Of a stretch of DNA of 64,000 bases, positions 21,871-33,036 are shown in pieces (the stretch's first letter is position 1; each line of letters starts with the position of its first letter). The notes beneath the pieces were generated by a model. That model searched no databases and was not told where the DNA came from. It was given only the letters and a program-made list of their open reading frames with translations. Both the position numbers and the translations under genes were made by a program. This DNA is from Adiantum capillus-veneris (Eukaryota; Streptophyta; Polypodiopsida; Polypodiales; Pteridaceae), in assembly GCA_014529385.2 (NCBI GenBank), contig CM043962.1, positions 50,482,598 through 50,546,597 on the forward strand, in the 5' to 3' direction.

Positions 21871-22700
21871 CAGTGATATACTAGCAGTGATGTCACCTGC
21901 AGTTGTTGTGGGAATGCATCACTTGGCGCCTATTTGAGCGCATTGTCTACTCGATTGTACGTTACTTGTGGAAACTGCCATTGTACGCATTTGTGGAGCC
22001 ATACTTGGTTGTATTTGGCAGTCCCAGCCATTTCTGAGACTTGGTCTGGAAGATAGTCATTTCTGAGGCTTGACTATATGTGCTTTGCATTAGCCTTCAT
22101 GTGAGGGTCGATAGCGTGAGGTTTTTATTGAGCTGGGGGATTCTCAAATGTGGAGATCCTTTCGGTGATACAGGTAGCTGGAGCACCCTTTTTGTGACCT
22201 CGCCATAGGCTATGTACTAGTGAGTCCTACTTGATGCTCGGGTTCTATTGTTGACAGTTTATGCATACATAGACAGTCTATATTTTGGGTTCCTACTGCT
22301 CTACTTCTGGGGAAACTCTGTCGAAATTTTCCCAAGTTATGATGGCTCGTTTTTTGGTATTTTGAGCCATTTATGCTGTTATGCTGCTGAAATTTTGGCA
22401 AAATCAGAGGTTGAGTCAGGTGTGCCTTCTTGGGAGCTTCATGGTTGGCTTTAATGGATGATGAAAATGGCCCTCAGTTCACTCCTTTTCATTTAACTCA
22501 AAGAATTCAGATTAATGTTCATGTGTCCAAGAAGATCTTTTTCCAGCGGCGCATAGTCTTTATGTTTGGGCCAAGAAGATTGAGAGAGATCCTGGAATGT
22601 CCTTTGCCTGTTGTCATTCCGATGATTAACTATGAGAACTCATTTGATGTGCATGTGTATGTCCTTATCTAAAGTTGAGCTCCATTGAAGTTTCTGGTAA

Positions 22701-23231
22701 TTGAGTCAGTCAAAAGTTTTGGGTTCTTGTACGTGTGTTCGAAGGGGTTCTCAAAGCATCGTAACTTGGGTAGCCATGGATTTCTCTTATCCGGAATTTC
22801 ATGGAAGAAGTGGTGAAGATGCGGAAGACTTTCTGGAGCAAGTCGAGGTGGCATGCATAAGCAACAAAATGTGTGATGAGGACAAGATTTTGAGGCTATT
22901 TGGATTGCTTTTGAAAGACGAGGCCCGTGTTTGGTTCATGGATTTGGAAGCTAAAGAAGCAGTGGCTTCTTCTTATGGTTTGAGTCTTGACAAGTTTATA
23001 GAAGCTTTTTTAGAGCGTTTCCAGGTTTTTGAAGATGTAAATGCAATATGGAATGAGCTCAATGCTCTTAAGCAAGGTTCTTGTCAAGGTGTTGATGCCT
23101 ATGTACAAGTTTTTATAGATTTATGGACTTGTTGGTGTGTTTCTCTTAAGGATGAGACCCCCCCTTATTCATTGAAGAAAAGTTTTTTGTTGATGGTTTG
23201 TCACCTTGGTTGCGGTTCAAGGTTGAGTTGA
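22701..23231 (+). pseudogene. Gag-like protein, N-terminal half (nested element)
   Basis: The likely start is the Met at 22776, giving MDFSYPEFHGRSGEDAEDFLEQVE, then DKILRLFGLLLKDEARVWF and SLDKFIEAFLERFQ. This is the usual pattern of a Ty3/gypsy Gag capsid domain (Retrotrans_gag type). At about 23183-23189 the sense frame is lost: the capsid sequence continues one frame back as FVDGLSPWLRFKVELKRPESF. The site reads T TTT TTG in the zero frame. A one-base loss in the T-run is the simplest explanation, though this heptamer also has the form of a -1 slippery site. Confidence 0.65.
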
Positions 23232-24265
23232 AGAGGCCCGAGTCTTTTGAAGATGCGGTATGCATTGCAAAGCACAAGGAATGGAAGTTTAAGCGTCTTG
23301 AGGAACATGGTATCAGTACAGGTATGCATGTGCAAGATAGATTTGACATGGAAGATGAAGTTAAGCCTAAGCAGGTGAAAAGTAGCCTATCCTATGATGT
23401 TTCTTGTTTCTTCCCAAGGTCTATTGTGAAGCGTAAAGAGGTCTTGCAGGTTGACAAGTTTTTGGAAGAGCCTAAAGAGGTGAGTAATGCTTTGGATACA
23501 GGATTGAAAAGTCTTGAAGAGGATGCATTGGATACTTGTGTACCTTGTGATTCTGGGTGTGAGTGTGAGGTTGAGGTTATTGATGATGAGCATGTATCTT
23601 TGGATACTAGTTCCTTGGAAATTAGGGAAGAGGGCAAGGTTGAGAGCCATTTTGTGGATTTGTTGGATGTGGAGCCTGTGTTGAAGCCATATTTTGATGT
23701 ATGTGCAGTGATTGAACCGATTTGTGAGCATGATTGTGGTTTAGAGCAGGGATCTGTTTTCTTGGAAACTGATGAACCCATGCTAGAAGCTATGGATAGT
23801 GGTGCTAGCCATGATTATGATGTGGATAAAGTTATGTGTGATGATGAGTATGCTTATGATGATGAGAAGGGGTTTGGCATATATGAGTCCAATCTCAACT
23901 ATGTGGATGCCTATGCTAGGGATATGTGTGCTGCGGGGATACTTTTGTGCTTTGGATATCAACAACTTTACCTTCACACAATGCTTTTAGCTACTTGGGT
24001 GCATGATTTGCAGGTTGTTGCTATGGCTGGTGAAGCCAAGATGCCAGGTGATGAGTCACTTGAGTTGTCTCTATCGGTTGGGTTGAATGTGGCATGCAAT
24101 ATTTTTGCTTTTGGAACTCCAGACAGAGCGGATGTGTTAGTTGGATATGCCTATGGTGCATTTTGGTTGATTGTTGACAAATGTAGGTGTGGTGTTATGA
24201 TGCTTCTTGTGAATCATGCGATATGCCTTTGGCCTTTTGATCCAGGTGGAATGAGCATCCACTAG
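23198..24265 (+). pseudogene. Gag-like protein, C-terminal half (nested element)
   Basis: The frame starts inside the capsid (LSPWLRFKVELKRPESFEDAVCIAKHKEW), then enters a long acidic region rich in Asp, Glu and Cys (CVPCDSGCECEVEVIDDEHV) and ends at 24265. It includes MDSGASHDYDVD, a DSGA string that could be a relic of a protease active site, although the surrounding residues do not fit a retropepsin well. No zinc knuckle, RT or integrase follows. The product, if made, would be a Gag-like protein of about 490 residues in total. Confidence 0.5.
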
Positions 24266-24299
24266 TGCTGCTGCTGCTGAGCATGAATGCTCTAGCAGG

Positions 24300-24318
24300 C
24301 TAGGGGGTGGGCAAATTA
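24300..24318 (+). promoter_or_regulatory. Polypurine tract of nested element
   Basis: The string ctagggggtgggcaaatta lies immediately before the 3' LTR start at 24319. A G-rich purine tract is expected here to prime plus-strand synthesis. Confidence 0.55.
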
Positions 24319-25251
24319 TGTCAGGAGTTTTTTCGAGCAAGGAATTGCGCATATGTACATACACATGCATGGTGCATCAAATAAAGGATTGCCCATTTTC
24401 CTTAGCCAGGTGGTTATGTGGGGCCCACATGTGTACAGGTAGGACAGTGTGTACATAGTGCATCGATTTTCACTATCACTAGTACCAGTATGTTTTTTCT
24501 ACAATAATGAGGAGCTTATAGCGCGTAAAACTTCTCGAGGAAGCTATCCGCGGGCCGACGACGTGAGGTCAGCAGGTGCGTTAGATGGCATCTAGTGGCG
24601 TCAGGAGGGCGAACGAGGTCAATACTTGCACGCGGAGAAGTACGGACACAACGTGGGTGTTTGCTTGTGCGATTATGCAGAAAGGTCATCATGAGGACCT
24701 TTTTTTGGGGCCACTTCACGTGGTGGCGAGATGCATTATTGAAAAAAAGCTGAGTGCTAGGTGTGCGAATGATGCAAACAGATGACAACTATGCACTGCG
24801 AGGTCAGTTTTTGGCCTGTTCGGGGTCCGTTTGAGGTCATCTAAAAGGCCAAGGGTGCCCAACTAATAAAGCTATGTGTGGGAACTGAAAAAACAGAGAG
24901 AAGACCAGAAAAAACGTGGAGAAGAGAGGAGGAACAGCCGTAGGTGTGTTTTTTGGGTTTTTGGAGCCTGTTTTGGCCGTAAACTGCTCATCCGAGGTCG
25001 GATTTGAGCACTTTGACATTGTAAACTGGGGTTTTGGGCCGTTCCGGACGCGATGGCGCTGTCCATTTTGCCAAATTCCTCACTCTTTTTCTGCTGTTTT
25101 TCTGTGTAATCTTCTCCGGTGAGTGAAGCTTCTTCTCCAATTTGTGATTGTATCTGGTATATTTTACCCATTTTGTGTGAGCTATTTTCCCCTTGGTGTT
25201 GGCCCAAGCTCATTTGTATCTAATTATCAGAATTTCTCCTCTTTTGAGCTG

Positions 25252-25307
<56 letters not shown>

Positions 25308-25482
25308 TGTGTGGAGTGGGAAAGTGGATAGTCTCTCTCCTCTCGCTCCATCGGTGTGTTCCCTGTCTCGGCCAGGTGGATTGTGTAAGCCGAGTGGTGC
25401 CCCATAGTGTGTGTGTGTATCTTTCCAAGAGTGTGTGTCGGGTCGTTATAGAGGCGCTGTGTGTGTTTTCATCCCGCTCACA
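24319..25482 (+). repeat. 3' LTR of nested element
   Basis: 1,164 bases, nearly identical to 20567-21708 apart from about 20 substitutions and a longer GT tract at about 25256-25306. It is followed directly by the continuation of the interrupted gypsy LTR (acgcaagtgactg). Confidence 0.92.
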
Positions 25483-25923
25483 ACGCAAGTGACTGAAATC
25501 TGTACTACGAACGAATGCTATACGAAACAGGATTTAGAATCATTGAATCGATCTCAAACTCAAGGGGAAGTCTATACACTAGGTAAGAACAACACCCTAA
25601 AGACTTGAACTGCAAAATCAACCTATAATCACTCCGTGCGGTAAACGCGTATGAAGACAGGTCGAAAAATACAGGTGACCGAAACTTGACCCCGATGGTA
25701 CTAATGCGTAGCTCTACTTGTTGTGGTTCTATAGATATGCTGCATGCTCCATTCCGACACATGAGTTGGAAGAAAACTCACACCGAAGCTCGTAGGAACT
25801 TACCACACATAGAAGCCGATAGTGCGCACTCTTGGTATCTGTGCGTAGCTCTCGCCGTTGCTAACACAATGGCGGTGTCGCTTCTCCAATGGCGGCTCCG
25901 TAGCTCGCGTAGCAAGTAGATAA

Positions 25924-25992
<69 letters not shown>

Positions 25993-26283
25993 ACACAGTC
26001 ACGGCGCTCCAAAAACTCACTTTGATTAATAAAACTGAATCCTCTTTAGGTTACAAAAACTTTGGCTTATATACCTCAGTCTTGGAGGTGAGAACATCTC
26101 TAACTAATTACATCAACGAGTGAAATTACTTCGGGATTACAAGCTGGAAACTCAATTGAGTCCCATTACTTAATGAATGGCTCAATTCAAAATCAATGTC
26201 GGAAAGACATTTATTACAATCAATGGTCACAAAAATGATGAGTGTGAGCAAAAATGTGGGTGTGATCCTCTGCTGGCTCAACA
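25483..26283 (-). repeat. 3' LTR of gypsy element, proximal part
   Basis: Aligns with 43488-44293. In the first 400 bases all ten differences I can see are C/T transitions, several at CpG. It contains a CT microsatellite at about 25926-25990, shorter than in the 5' LTR. The LTR terminus (minus strand TGTTGAGCC) is at 26283. Confidence 0.9.
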
Positions 26284-26297
26284 CTTCCCCCCTTCCG
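26284..26297 (-). promoter_or_regulatory. Polypurine tract of gypsy element
   Basis: On the minus strand the bases just before the 3' LTR read CGGAAGGGGGGAAG, a clear polypurine tract for second-strand priming. It supports the minus-strand orientation of the element. Confidence 0.75.
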
Positions 26298-26333
26298 CGT
26301 TCATGTCGTCCCTGACATGACTTTTATGCTTGG

Positions 26334-29300
26334 TCAATAAAGTCCTGTCGTCTTGAGCATCTGCAAATGTGATTCATATCGTAGGTTGCCGATGGTCAAG
26401 GTTGGGCCGAATATTTTACTTTCGTGGGTGAAAAAGCCGGTGTAGAAAGCTTCTTCGAATGTTTGCATGTGGAAGCTAGGCAAAAACATAATCCTCTGGT
26501 ATAGGAGGTGCAACACTTTTGGAGAAGGCTGCAATGAAAGATCATACATCATATCAGTCACTGTGTCGACCGTCGATAGTAGACTCGAGGTCGTGGCTTT
26601 ATCTGGCGCGAACACTTCAATGCAAGCTAAGAGAGTCTTGTAAATTTTCTTGAGCATCTGACACGAAAGGTCAGGAGAGCCAGCAAAGAGCTTGATGGTG
26701 CCCGTTAGGGTTTTCACCACGTAGGCTTTACCTATTCTCTCTCCTGCCTTTGGTCCTAGCATCCTGGGGTAATTAAGCCAATTTGGCTTCTTTTCTGCAA
26801 TCCTGCCATGCTCTTTCCAGCTTCTGACTCTTGGCATTGGGCAGAAGGTTGCATCCTCCCGAATCTCCTTTGGTGCCTCTACCAAGTAGATGAGGTAGGC
26901 TGGGTATTTGTTCAGCCAACCTTTCCTCCATCTAGGCTGCGAATCTACAATCTTCTTTGATTGTTCCTCTTTTGTGATGTTGCCTTCGTAAAGAGCAACA
27001 TACTGCTCCTCCTCTATTCTCTTTTTCGTTTTTATCACTTCAAACTTCATCAAAGGGAAAGGCAGGCTGGGTTACATCCACTCTTCATGGAGCACTTTTG
27101 TGTCTAGTCCCTGAAGTCTAATGGAGATTAGGAGTCTCCTCTCCCATTCCATTTCCGCCTTGGCACTCTCCTATGTTGACTTTTCTATTTGGTCATGGAG
27201 CCTTTGTTCTTCTTCTTCAGAGATTCCTAAAGTTGAGGCCACCTCTTGAACTGGGGCTGGATCTTCAATTGTGGTTGCCTCTCCAGTTTCTGGTAGCTCT
27301 ATGGCTGATCCACCTGATTCTTCTTGTGGTGTCTCTGTCTCTCTTCTTTGTTGCTCTTGTAGATCTTGGAGCTGTTTGCGGAGGGTCTCATTCTCTGTTC
27401 TTAGTGTTTGATTTTCTAAAGTGAGCCTCTCCTCTGCTGCCAATGATCCCTCCGCAATGTGCAACCTTTGCACTTGCTCTAATCTTAGCTCTCTTTGTAA
27501 GCTTCGGACCTGGTCTTCCAGAGCTGGTACAAGAGCTCCCTCTTGTTCGGTTCCTACTCTGCTAGCTCTAGGGGTAGTCCTGAGTCTAGTGATTGTTCTT
27601 TCTTGGAGCTCGACTCTTTCCCTTAGCTCAATGAGCTCATCTTTAGCCGCCTCCAAGTCGTCTTCCATTCGCTCCCTTGCTTCCTATGCACTTGTTACTT
27701 CTCTTGAAGCCTCGGCTAGCTGGAGTATCAAGCCGTCTCTCTCATTTTCCGCGTCGTAGAGTGATGCTTTATGACTTTCAGATTCAGTCATAGCATTCTC
27801 TAATTTCCTCTGCAACTCGGCTTCCCTTTGTTTGGCTGTCTCAATCTCCACTTCCTTTGCCTTGGATCTTTCTTTGATCTTGCTGAGCAGTTCATGCACC
27901 ATGTGCATGTCTTCTTCATCTTCATCTGTCAACTCTAAAGATTTTTCTGCCACCACCTCCACTGGCTTCGGCTCTTCTAGTACGTTCTGCTCGTCCAGTT
28001 TCTCTTCACTCTCTTTTGTACTCTTTATTTTTTCCTCTGTCCCTCTCCGATCATCTTGTTTTTGTAGGGTGATCCCATAAACTTCCTCAAGGGCCTCTTC
28101 TTCAGTGTACCCTATCGCTACCAGATCCTCATAATCGTTTTTCTTTTGCTGAATTGGATCTATCTCCTTTTCCTTGGTCCCGGCCTCCGGATTTTCCATA
28201 TCAGCCGTGTCCATCTCTACTGTGGTCTCTTCCACAATGATTTCCGTCTTCTTTGGGCTTGGTACATCAGTAAAGGAGGGCTGATTGTCCTCAGTCATCT
28301 TGGCTTTCCCTTTGTTTGCTTGCCCGTCTTTCTCTTGAGGTTCAATAGACTCATCTACTTTCTTCTTCCCCTTGTCGTCCTTTTTCAGCTCAGCTTTTAA
28401 AAGCTGTACTTCCTCTTCAGTGTATGGCTCGACAGGTTGCTGCTCCAGTATAGCTTCTGACTCCTCATAAGCTCTAATATATTGATCATATTGATCAACA
28501 TGTGGCCTGGCTGAGCTAGTTCCGACTTTAGTGGGGTTTGGCACCCACTTTTCTTCAAAGTCCCCCTTTAGAGCTCTTTCCGCTCTAAACTGCTCCACCA
28601 GTCTTTCCATTCTTGCCGCTTTCTGACTTTTGGTTTGCTTGGGAGCAACCTTCTTCTTTGCTTTCTTCATAAGCGGCTCATCCACATCCTCTTCAGGTTC
28701 TGAAACTATTTCTAGTTTCCTGCGTGCTCTTGTGGACGCCCTCTTGGATACTTCAGGCTGTTCTTCCTCCTCATCGGCTTCTCTAAGCCACTCATTCTGG
28801 GAGGGAACCTTTGGCCATTGATCTCTGGCTCCAATAGCTTCATAAGCTATTCTTGTCAGAACTTCAGCTCCTCCTATATACTTTGGCTTCTCGTTGTGCA
28901 TGGAAATTACTTGCTCGTGGATGTGTTGAGCGTAATTCACCTCTTTTGGCATATTTCTCTTCAATGCCCATGTGATGGTAGTTGCAATGGCATGGGGTGG
29001 TGTAGTATACTTTTGCGGTCTTCTACTGCAAATATGGAGAAACTGGTTGTACAGTCGGCAAAGGGTTGCCGCTCTTTGGTCTGCCATATCTCCATAGGTT
29101 GCATTCTGTTTCTTGGACCCATAAACCTCTATAGCCTCCCTTCTTTCCCTGACAGAGCTCCCTTTGTTGTGCAGCTTCAATGCATCTGCAATGAGCTGTG
29201 GAGTGATCTGTACCTCTACTTTCTCTCCATCTATTGCTGTCAATGTGGCTTTCCCATCCTTCTGAATGGAGGTTGCCAACTCATACACTCTTCTTGTATC

Positions 29301-29609
29301 TACACCTGATGGTCTCGAGGTGAAGAATCTGTGCAAGTCTGCCCTTTCCAGGTACCTGCTGATGTTCTCTAACCTGCTATAATCCACCAATTCTTGTGGG
29401 ATCATCGGTATATCCACAGCTTGCCCTTGAGGATCTCTGAAAGTCCCCTGGTAGATCTTTATTCCCTCTTGTTCTAGTATTGCTTCCTCCACCCAAGTTT
29501 TGGTTGGCTTGAGGGTTTCTGCTGGAATGTCAAAGGGTTCTGCTTCTGCAAGAGCATCCTTGATTGTCGGTCTTTTTCTCTTCGTTGCCGATAACTTGGC
29601 GGAATCCAT
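26334..29609 (-). pseudogene. Extra ORF downstream of pol (about 1,090 codons, three in-frame stops)
   Basis: Three open segments (29609-27684, 27668-27171, 27053-26334) are in the same reading frame, separated only by TAG at 27684-27686, TAG at 27171-27173 and a TAA near 27072, so they formed one frame. The N-terminal 270 residues look folded (ITPQLIADALKLHNKG, YGDMADQRAATLCRLYNQFL, AIATTITWALKR, AEVLTRIAYEAIGA) and resemble the replication-region protein of plant Athila-like elements only in general style. Residues about 280-640 are charged, with KR-rich nuclear-signal-like stretches (KKAKKKVAPKQTK). The middle is strongly coiled coil (LEDQVRSLQRELRLEQVQ, LENQTLRTENETLRKQLQ). No transmembrane segment is seen, so an envelope role is not supported. 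Confidence 0.6.
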
Positions 29610-29775
29610 GGATCCTGTAACTCCAATTTCAGAAGTTAGCGTCTTTTTAGTACTGAAAGCCGAAATGAAGCTTTTAACTATTCAAATGACTTGAAAATTG
29701 AAACATGAGCTATTTAGGGCCTAAGGATGCAGGGTATGTGAAAAAATATGCAAACTGGGCTCAAAATCATGCTGG

Positions 29776-30785
29776 AGACATCATACGCGTATGATGTCTT
29801 TTGTGTCAAAATGACTTCATATTGGTTGTGCTTGTAGCTGATAGTGTATACATGAGTATCATATGCTTGGATTTGAGTTTGGATACCATTTGGTCAAGTT
29901 TTGGCCAGTTTAGTCTAGTTCAGGCTCTTGGCAAAATTTTAAAAGGGAATTGGATTTTATGATCCAAATTGGATAAAACTTGGTGGTTCACCTTCAAATG
30001 GCATGTAGATCACTTCTGTTTGGTGGTTGAAGCCCTGAGGTGCCAAAATCACATAGTGAGACATCATACGCGTATGATGTCTTTTAGTGTATTTTTGGAC
30101 CAAATTTCTCTATAAGCTTGGATTTGGCTTTAGATAGGCTTATTCAGTGGATTTATGAAGTTTGGATAGATTTTGGGTTAAAAATGGCTCTGGAGACATC
30201 ATACGCGTATGATGTCTTTTTCATCAATTTTTCATGGGATTGGTTCTGTGGACTTCCCATGTACTAGTGAAGGACTGTCCCTACTCAAATCTTGGTTTGG
30301 AATTGAGTATGTTGGATTTGGGCTAAAATAGGCTTTGGATGAAGGATTTTCCCTCAATTGGGCTAATGGGGTGATCCTCTTGACCAAATGGTTCCAAACT
30401 TCATATGTAGCATGTATTAGATATATATAATGGATGTATGATGTCAAATGAGCAGTTTTGGCTCTGTAAGTGCAAATAGACATCATACACGTATGATGTC
30501 TTTTGTGTCAAAATGGTACTTTTTGGTTCCAGATAGCTTGTAGATGTGTTAATCAACAATCCTACAAAGTTTCAATGAGTTTGGAGTTATTTTGACAAAA
30601 TTATGACCAAAAATCAATTTTATGGCCTACTTTGCGTCTTTTTGGTTTTCCTTGGGTTTTCTAACTCCAATTCTCATGATACTTGGTTCATAGGATGTGA
30701 TTAACATGTGGAATGAGGCTATGCACTCAAATGTTGAAATGGATGTGAAAATCATGCTGTGAGACATCATACGCGTATGATGTCT
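29776..30785 (-). repeat. Palindrome array B (24-bp palindrome, about 283-bp period)
   Basis: Five copies of a 24-bp palindrome (arm AGACATCATACG followed by its reverse complement) start at 29776, 30059, 30194, 30478 and 30762. Four are perfect; the one at 30478 has one change (cacg for cgcg at the centre). Intervals are 283, 135, 284 and 284 bases. Each is followed by tttt and similar sequence (gtgtcaaaatg at two of them). The array lies upstream of the extra ORF, whose ATG is 166 bases away. Confidence 0.95.
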
Positions 30786-32419
30786 TTTCTTGAAATGTTG
30801 GTCTTTTTGTGCAAAGAATGCTTTGTGCTAGTGCCCTAAGCCCTGCTAACTAGTTTTCAACTTAAAAAGTCATCAGTTTAGCTAAAAAGTCCCCTTATAG
30901 GCATTTCAGTCTCCGAAGTCGTCTTTTTGCCTTGGAGTTGAATTTCTTCAACTTTTCTTCTCGAGAGTTACATTTCCAGCTCATTGGATATGTTGTGAAG
31001 CCACCTATTTGGTTGAACTTGACTTTGGCTCCCCGTTCTCCATCTTTCTCCATTTGGTTGCCCGAAAGCGTCTTTTTCACCATCGGTAAGTGAATCAGCT
31101 TTCTTTTGGGTTTTGCTTGCAAACATAAGTCATCCATGTATATTTGAAGCTACTTGTGAAGTTTCATGTCATTTGGTCGTCAATTTTAGCCGTTATGCCA
31201 GAATGACGCTTTGTGTGTCCGCAGCCGAATCGGTTGTTCCGACCTACTTTTGGTGATCCAAACCCGGAGATACTCCATGGTTGCATTGCCCTCGATGTTG
31301 TTAAACTTCCTGAGAAGTTTTGTGTCATTTCGACAACTTTTTCCTGTTTGCCTTTTGCAGGCTCTGTTGACCTAGGGTTTTTCAAGTCGTTCTTTCTCGA
31401 GCTTTGAGTGTTAGAAACCCATCTTCTATGCTAGGGTAACCCACCTCTAAGTTCTTGCAAGGTTTGGTTAGGCGGTTGTGCCCCTACCTAGCGTTCTTCC
31501 CCATTCCCCGTCTGCTCTTGTTTCTTGGTTTTGGTCAGTTTTCGCGACAAAAGTTAACGATAAGCATCAAAAGCTTATGGCAACGAGTCTACCTCTCATG
31601 TCTGGTGTCCTCTAAGCTCTCGTAGCAGTCGTAGAAGGCCGTAGAAGGTCGGATGCTTCTGTGTGCTCTTTGCTCTCTCCAAGAAGGTAATAGTGGAAAT
31701 GAGCTTGAAAGTGATGTGAAAAATATTTAACTTCGGGCTTCCCGGATCACTTGTTACCAAATTTGACATGTGCTCCTATCTCGTCGTGAAATGCACTTTA
31801 GGATTTGAAATTTCTCAATTTGGACTCCGTTTGACCTGTTTCTGAGAAATATGTCCACTTTGCCAAAATTCTGTCATTTCGGGCTTTCCGTAACTTTTTC
31901 AGAATTGTACCCAATTTTTACCATGGGTTGCCCTTGTCATTAGGACCATCACCGTCTATTCTTTTCTTTTTTCCGATCTCATTTCACCTGATTTTTTATT
32001 TTTCTTTTACTTTTATTTAAAAAATCATAAAAAATAAAAGAAAATAGCAAATTGAAGCCAAAAAATTCCAAACATACACGATAAATAGCTGGTAACCCTG
32101 TGTATATGAATATATACTTATTTGTGATTTCTGGATTTGGATTACCACTTTTTAGCTCCAAAAGCACTCTTATTTAGTGATATTTACACGTCTAGAGACC
32201 CAAATTCATCATTTGATCTCTTCTTATTGCAAAACAAGGTATATAAGGGCATAAATATTATCAATATCCGCAATCAAACATAAAAATTGCAAAATCATGT
32301 AAGACACTGCCCTTGTAATATAATTTTTGTTTTTCTTTGTTTTTGGCGCTTGAAGCTGCTTTGTAACTCCTGTATACCTGTATACCTCCCCCCCTCCTAG
32401 TCTGAGTCCTTTCGGACGA
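30786..32419. other. Non-coding spacer between pol tail and palindrome array B
   Basis: The spacer is T-rich with no long supported frame. Scattered phrases such as ttttggtgatccaaacccgg and a C-run near 32389 are present. No terminator or RNA gene was recognised. It may be transcribed as an untranslated region or may drive the downstream ORF, but nothing here proves a promoter. Confidence 0.4.
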
Positions 32420-33036
32420 CTATGAAGTGTCTGTGGGCGAAGCATTGTAGTTGTTTTGGTCATAAGTTTCCAATGCAATTGTAGAGCGATGATACAACAA
32501 TCTTTCCAATAAAGCTGCTCTTTGTTTGATTGAAGGATTGGTGGTCGGGTTTTGGGTTGGTTTTGGCACTTCGGTAGTAGAATCAGTAGATGGATTCTTC
32601 TTTACTTTGTTGTTCTTTTTCACAATCCAAATCTGCTTCCGCTTTGCTTGTGCTTGCCACAAACTCTTTGCGACCCAAACCTGCTTTGTTCTTTGTGTTG
32701 ATTTCCTCGCCTTGAAATACCTAGGAGTTTCTGTTGATTGTACTGAAGGGAGTTCCTGTTTACAAATCTTTGGGATCCAAATTTGCTTGCTATAGCTTTG
32801 TGCCGTCATGAACTTCTTTGGAATCCAGATCTGTTTCACTGTCCTTGATTGTCTGGAATCACTCTGTTGTCTGGTATTGAAGACTCTGTTTTCCACCTTT
32901 GTGTTCTCTGGCACAACCTTTTTTGGTCTCCAAACCTTTGTTGTTTGCCCTTGTTCGTGGATTCTTCCTTTGGAGTTGGCTCTGCTCCTTTGGTGAACTT
33001 AACTGATTGACTTTCACCTTCGTATTTGATAAGCAC
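32420..33036 (-). pseudogene. Pol C-terminal tail with repeated KQxWxxK motifs
   Basis: After the TAA at 33037 the frame of the second protease domain continues in frame (VLIKYEGESQSVKFTKG). A one-base shift then leads to KVWRPKKVVPENTK and on into the 164-residue frame from 32914. This contains KQIWIPK twice, KQVWVAK and KQIWIVK, so with KVWRPK five related motifs lie about 20-25 residues apart in a basic, Gln/Ser/Thr-rich context. The tail ends with a His/Tyr-rich segment at 32420. I do not recognise the domain. It is probably the natural C-terminus of the polyprotein, and an RNA- or protein-binding role is only a guess. Confidence 0.55.

Larger units (their letters stand above)
20567..25482 (+). 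mobile_element. Nested non-autonomous LTR retrotransposon (gag only)
   Basis: Two LTRs (20567-21708 and 24319-25482) begin TGTCAGGAG and end CGCTCACA. They flank a 2.6-kb internal region with a broken gag-like gene and no RT, RNase H or integrase. The insertion site is in the 3' LTR of the gypsy element. The duplicated target appears to be 4 bp: atgc on the left, acgc on the right, and acgc in the uninterrupted LTR at 43488-43491. The left copy therefore shows one C-to-T change. The two LTRs differ at about 20 positions besides GT-repeat length, so the insertion is fairly recent. Confidence 0.9.

Noticed and set aside
26334-29609. Envelope gene of an endogenous retrovirus-like element
   Set aside because: No signal peptide or transmembrane segment is visible. 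The protein is charged and coiled coil.
29776-30785. CRISPR-like array of short palindromic repeats
   Set aside because: Repeat spacing is about 283 bases with a 135-base exception, spacers are homologous to each other, and the context is a plant retrotransposon. There are no cas genes.
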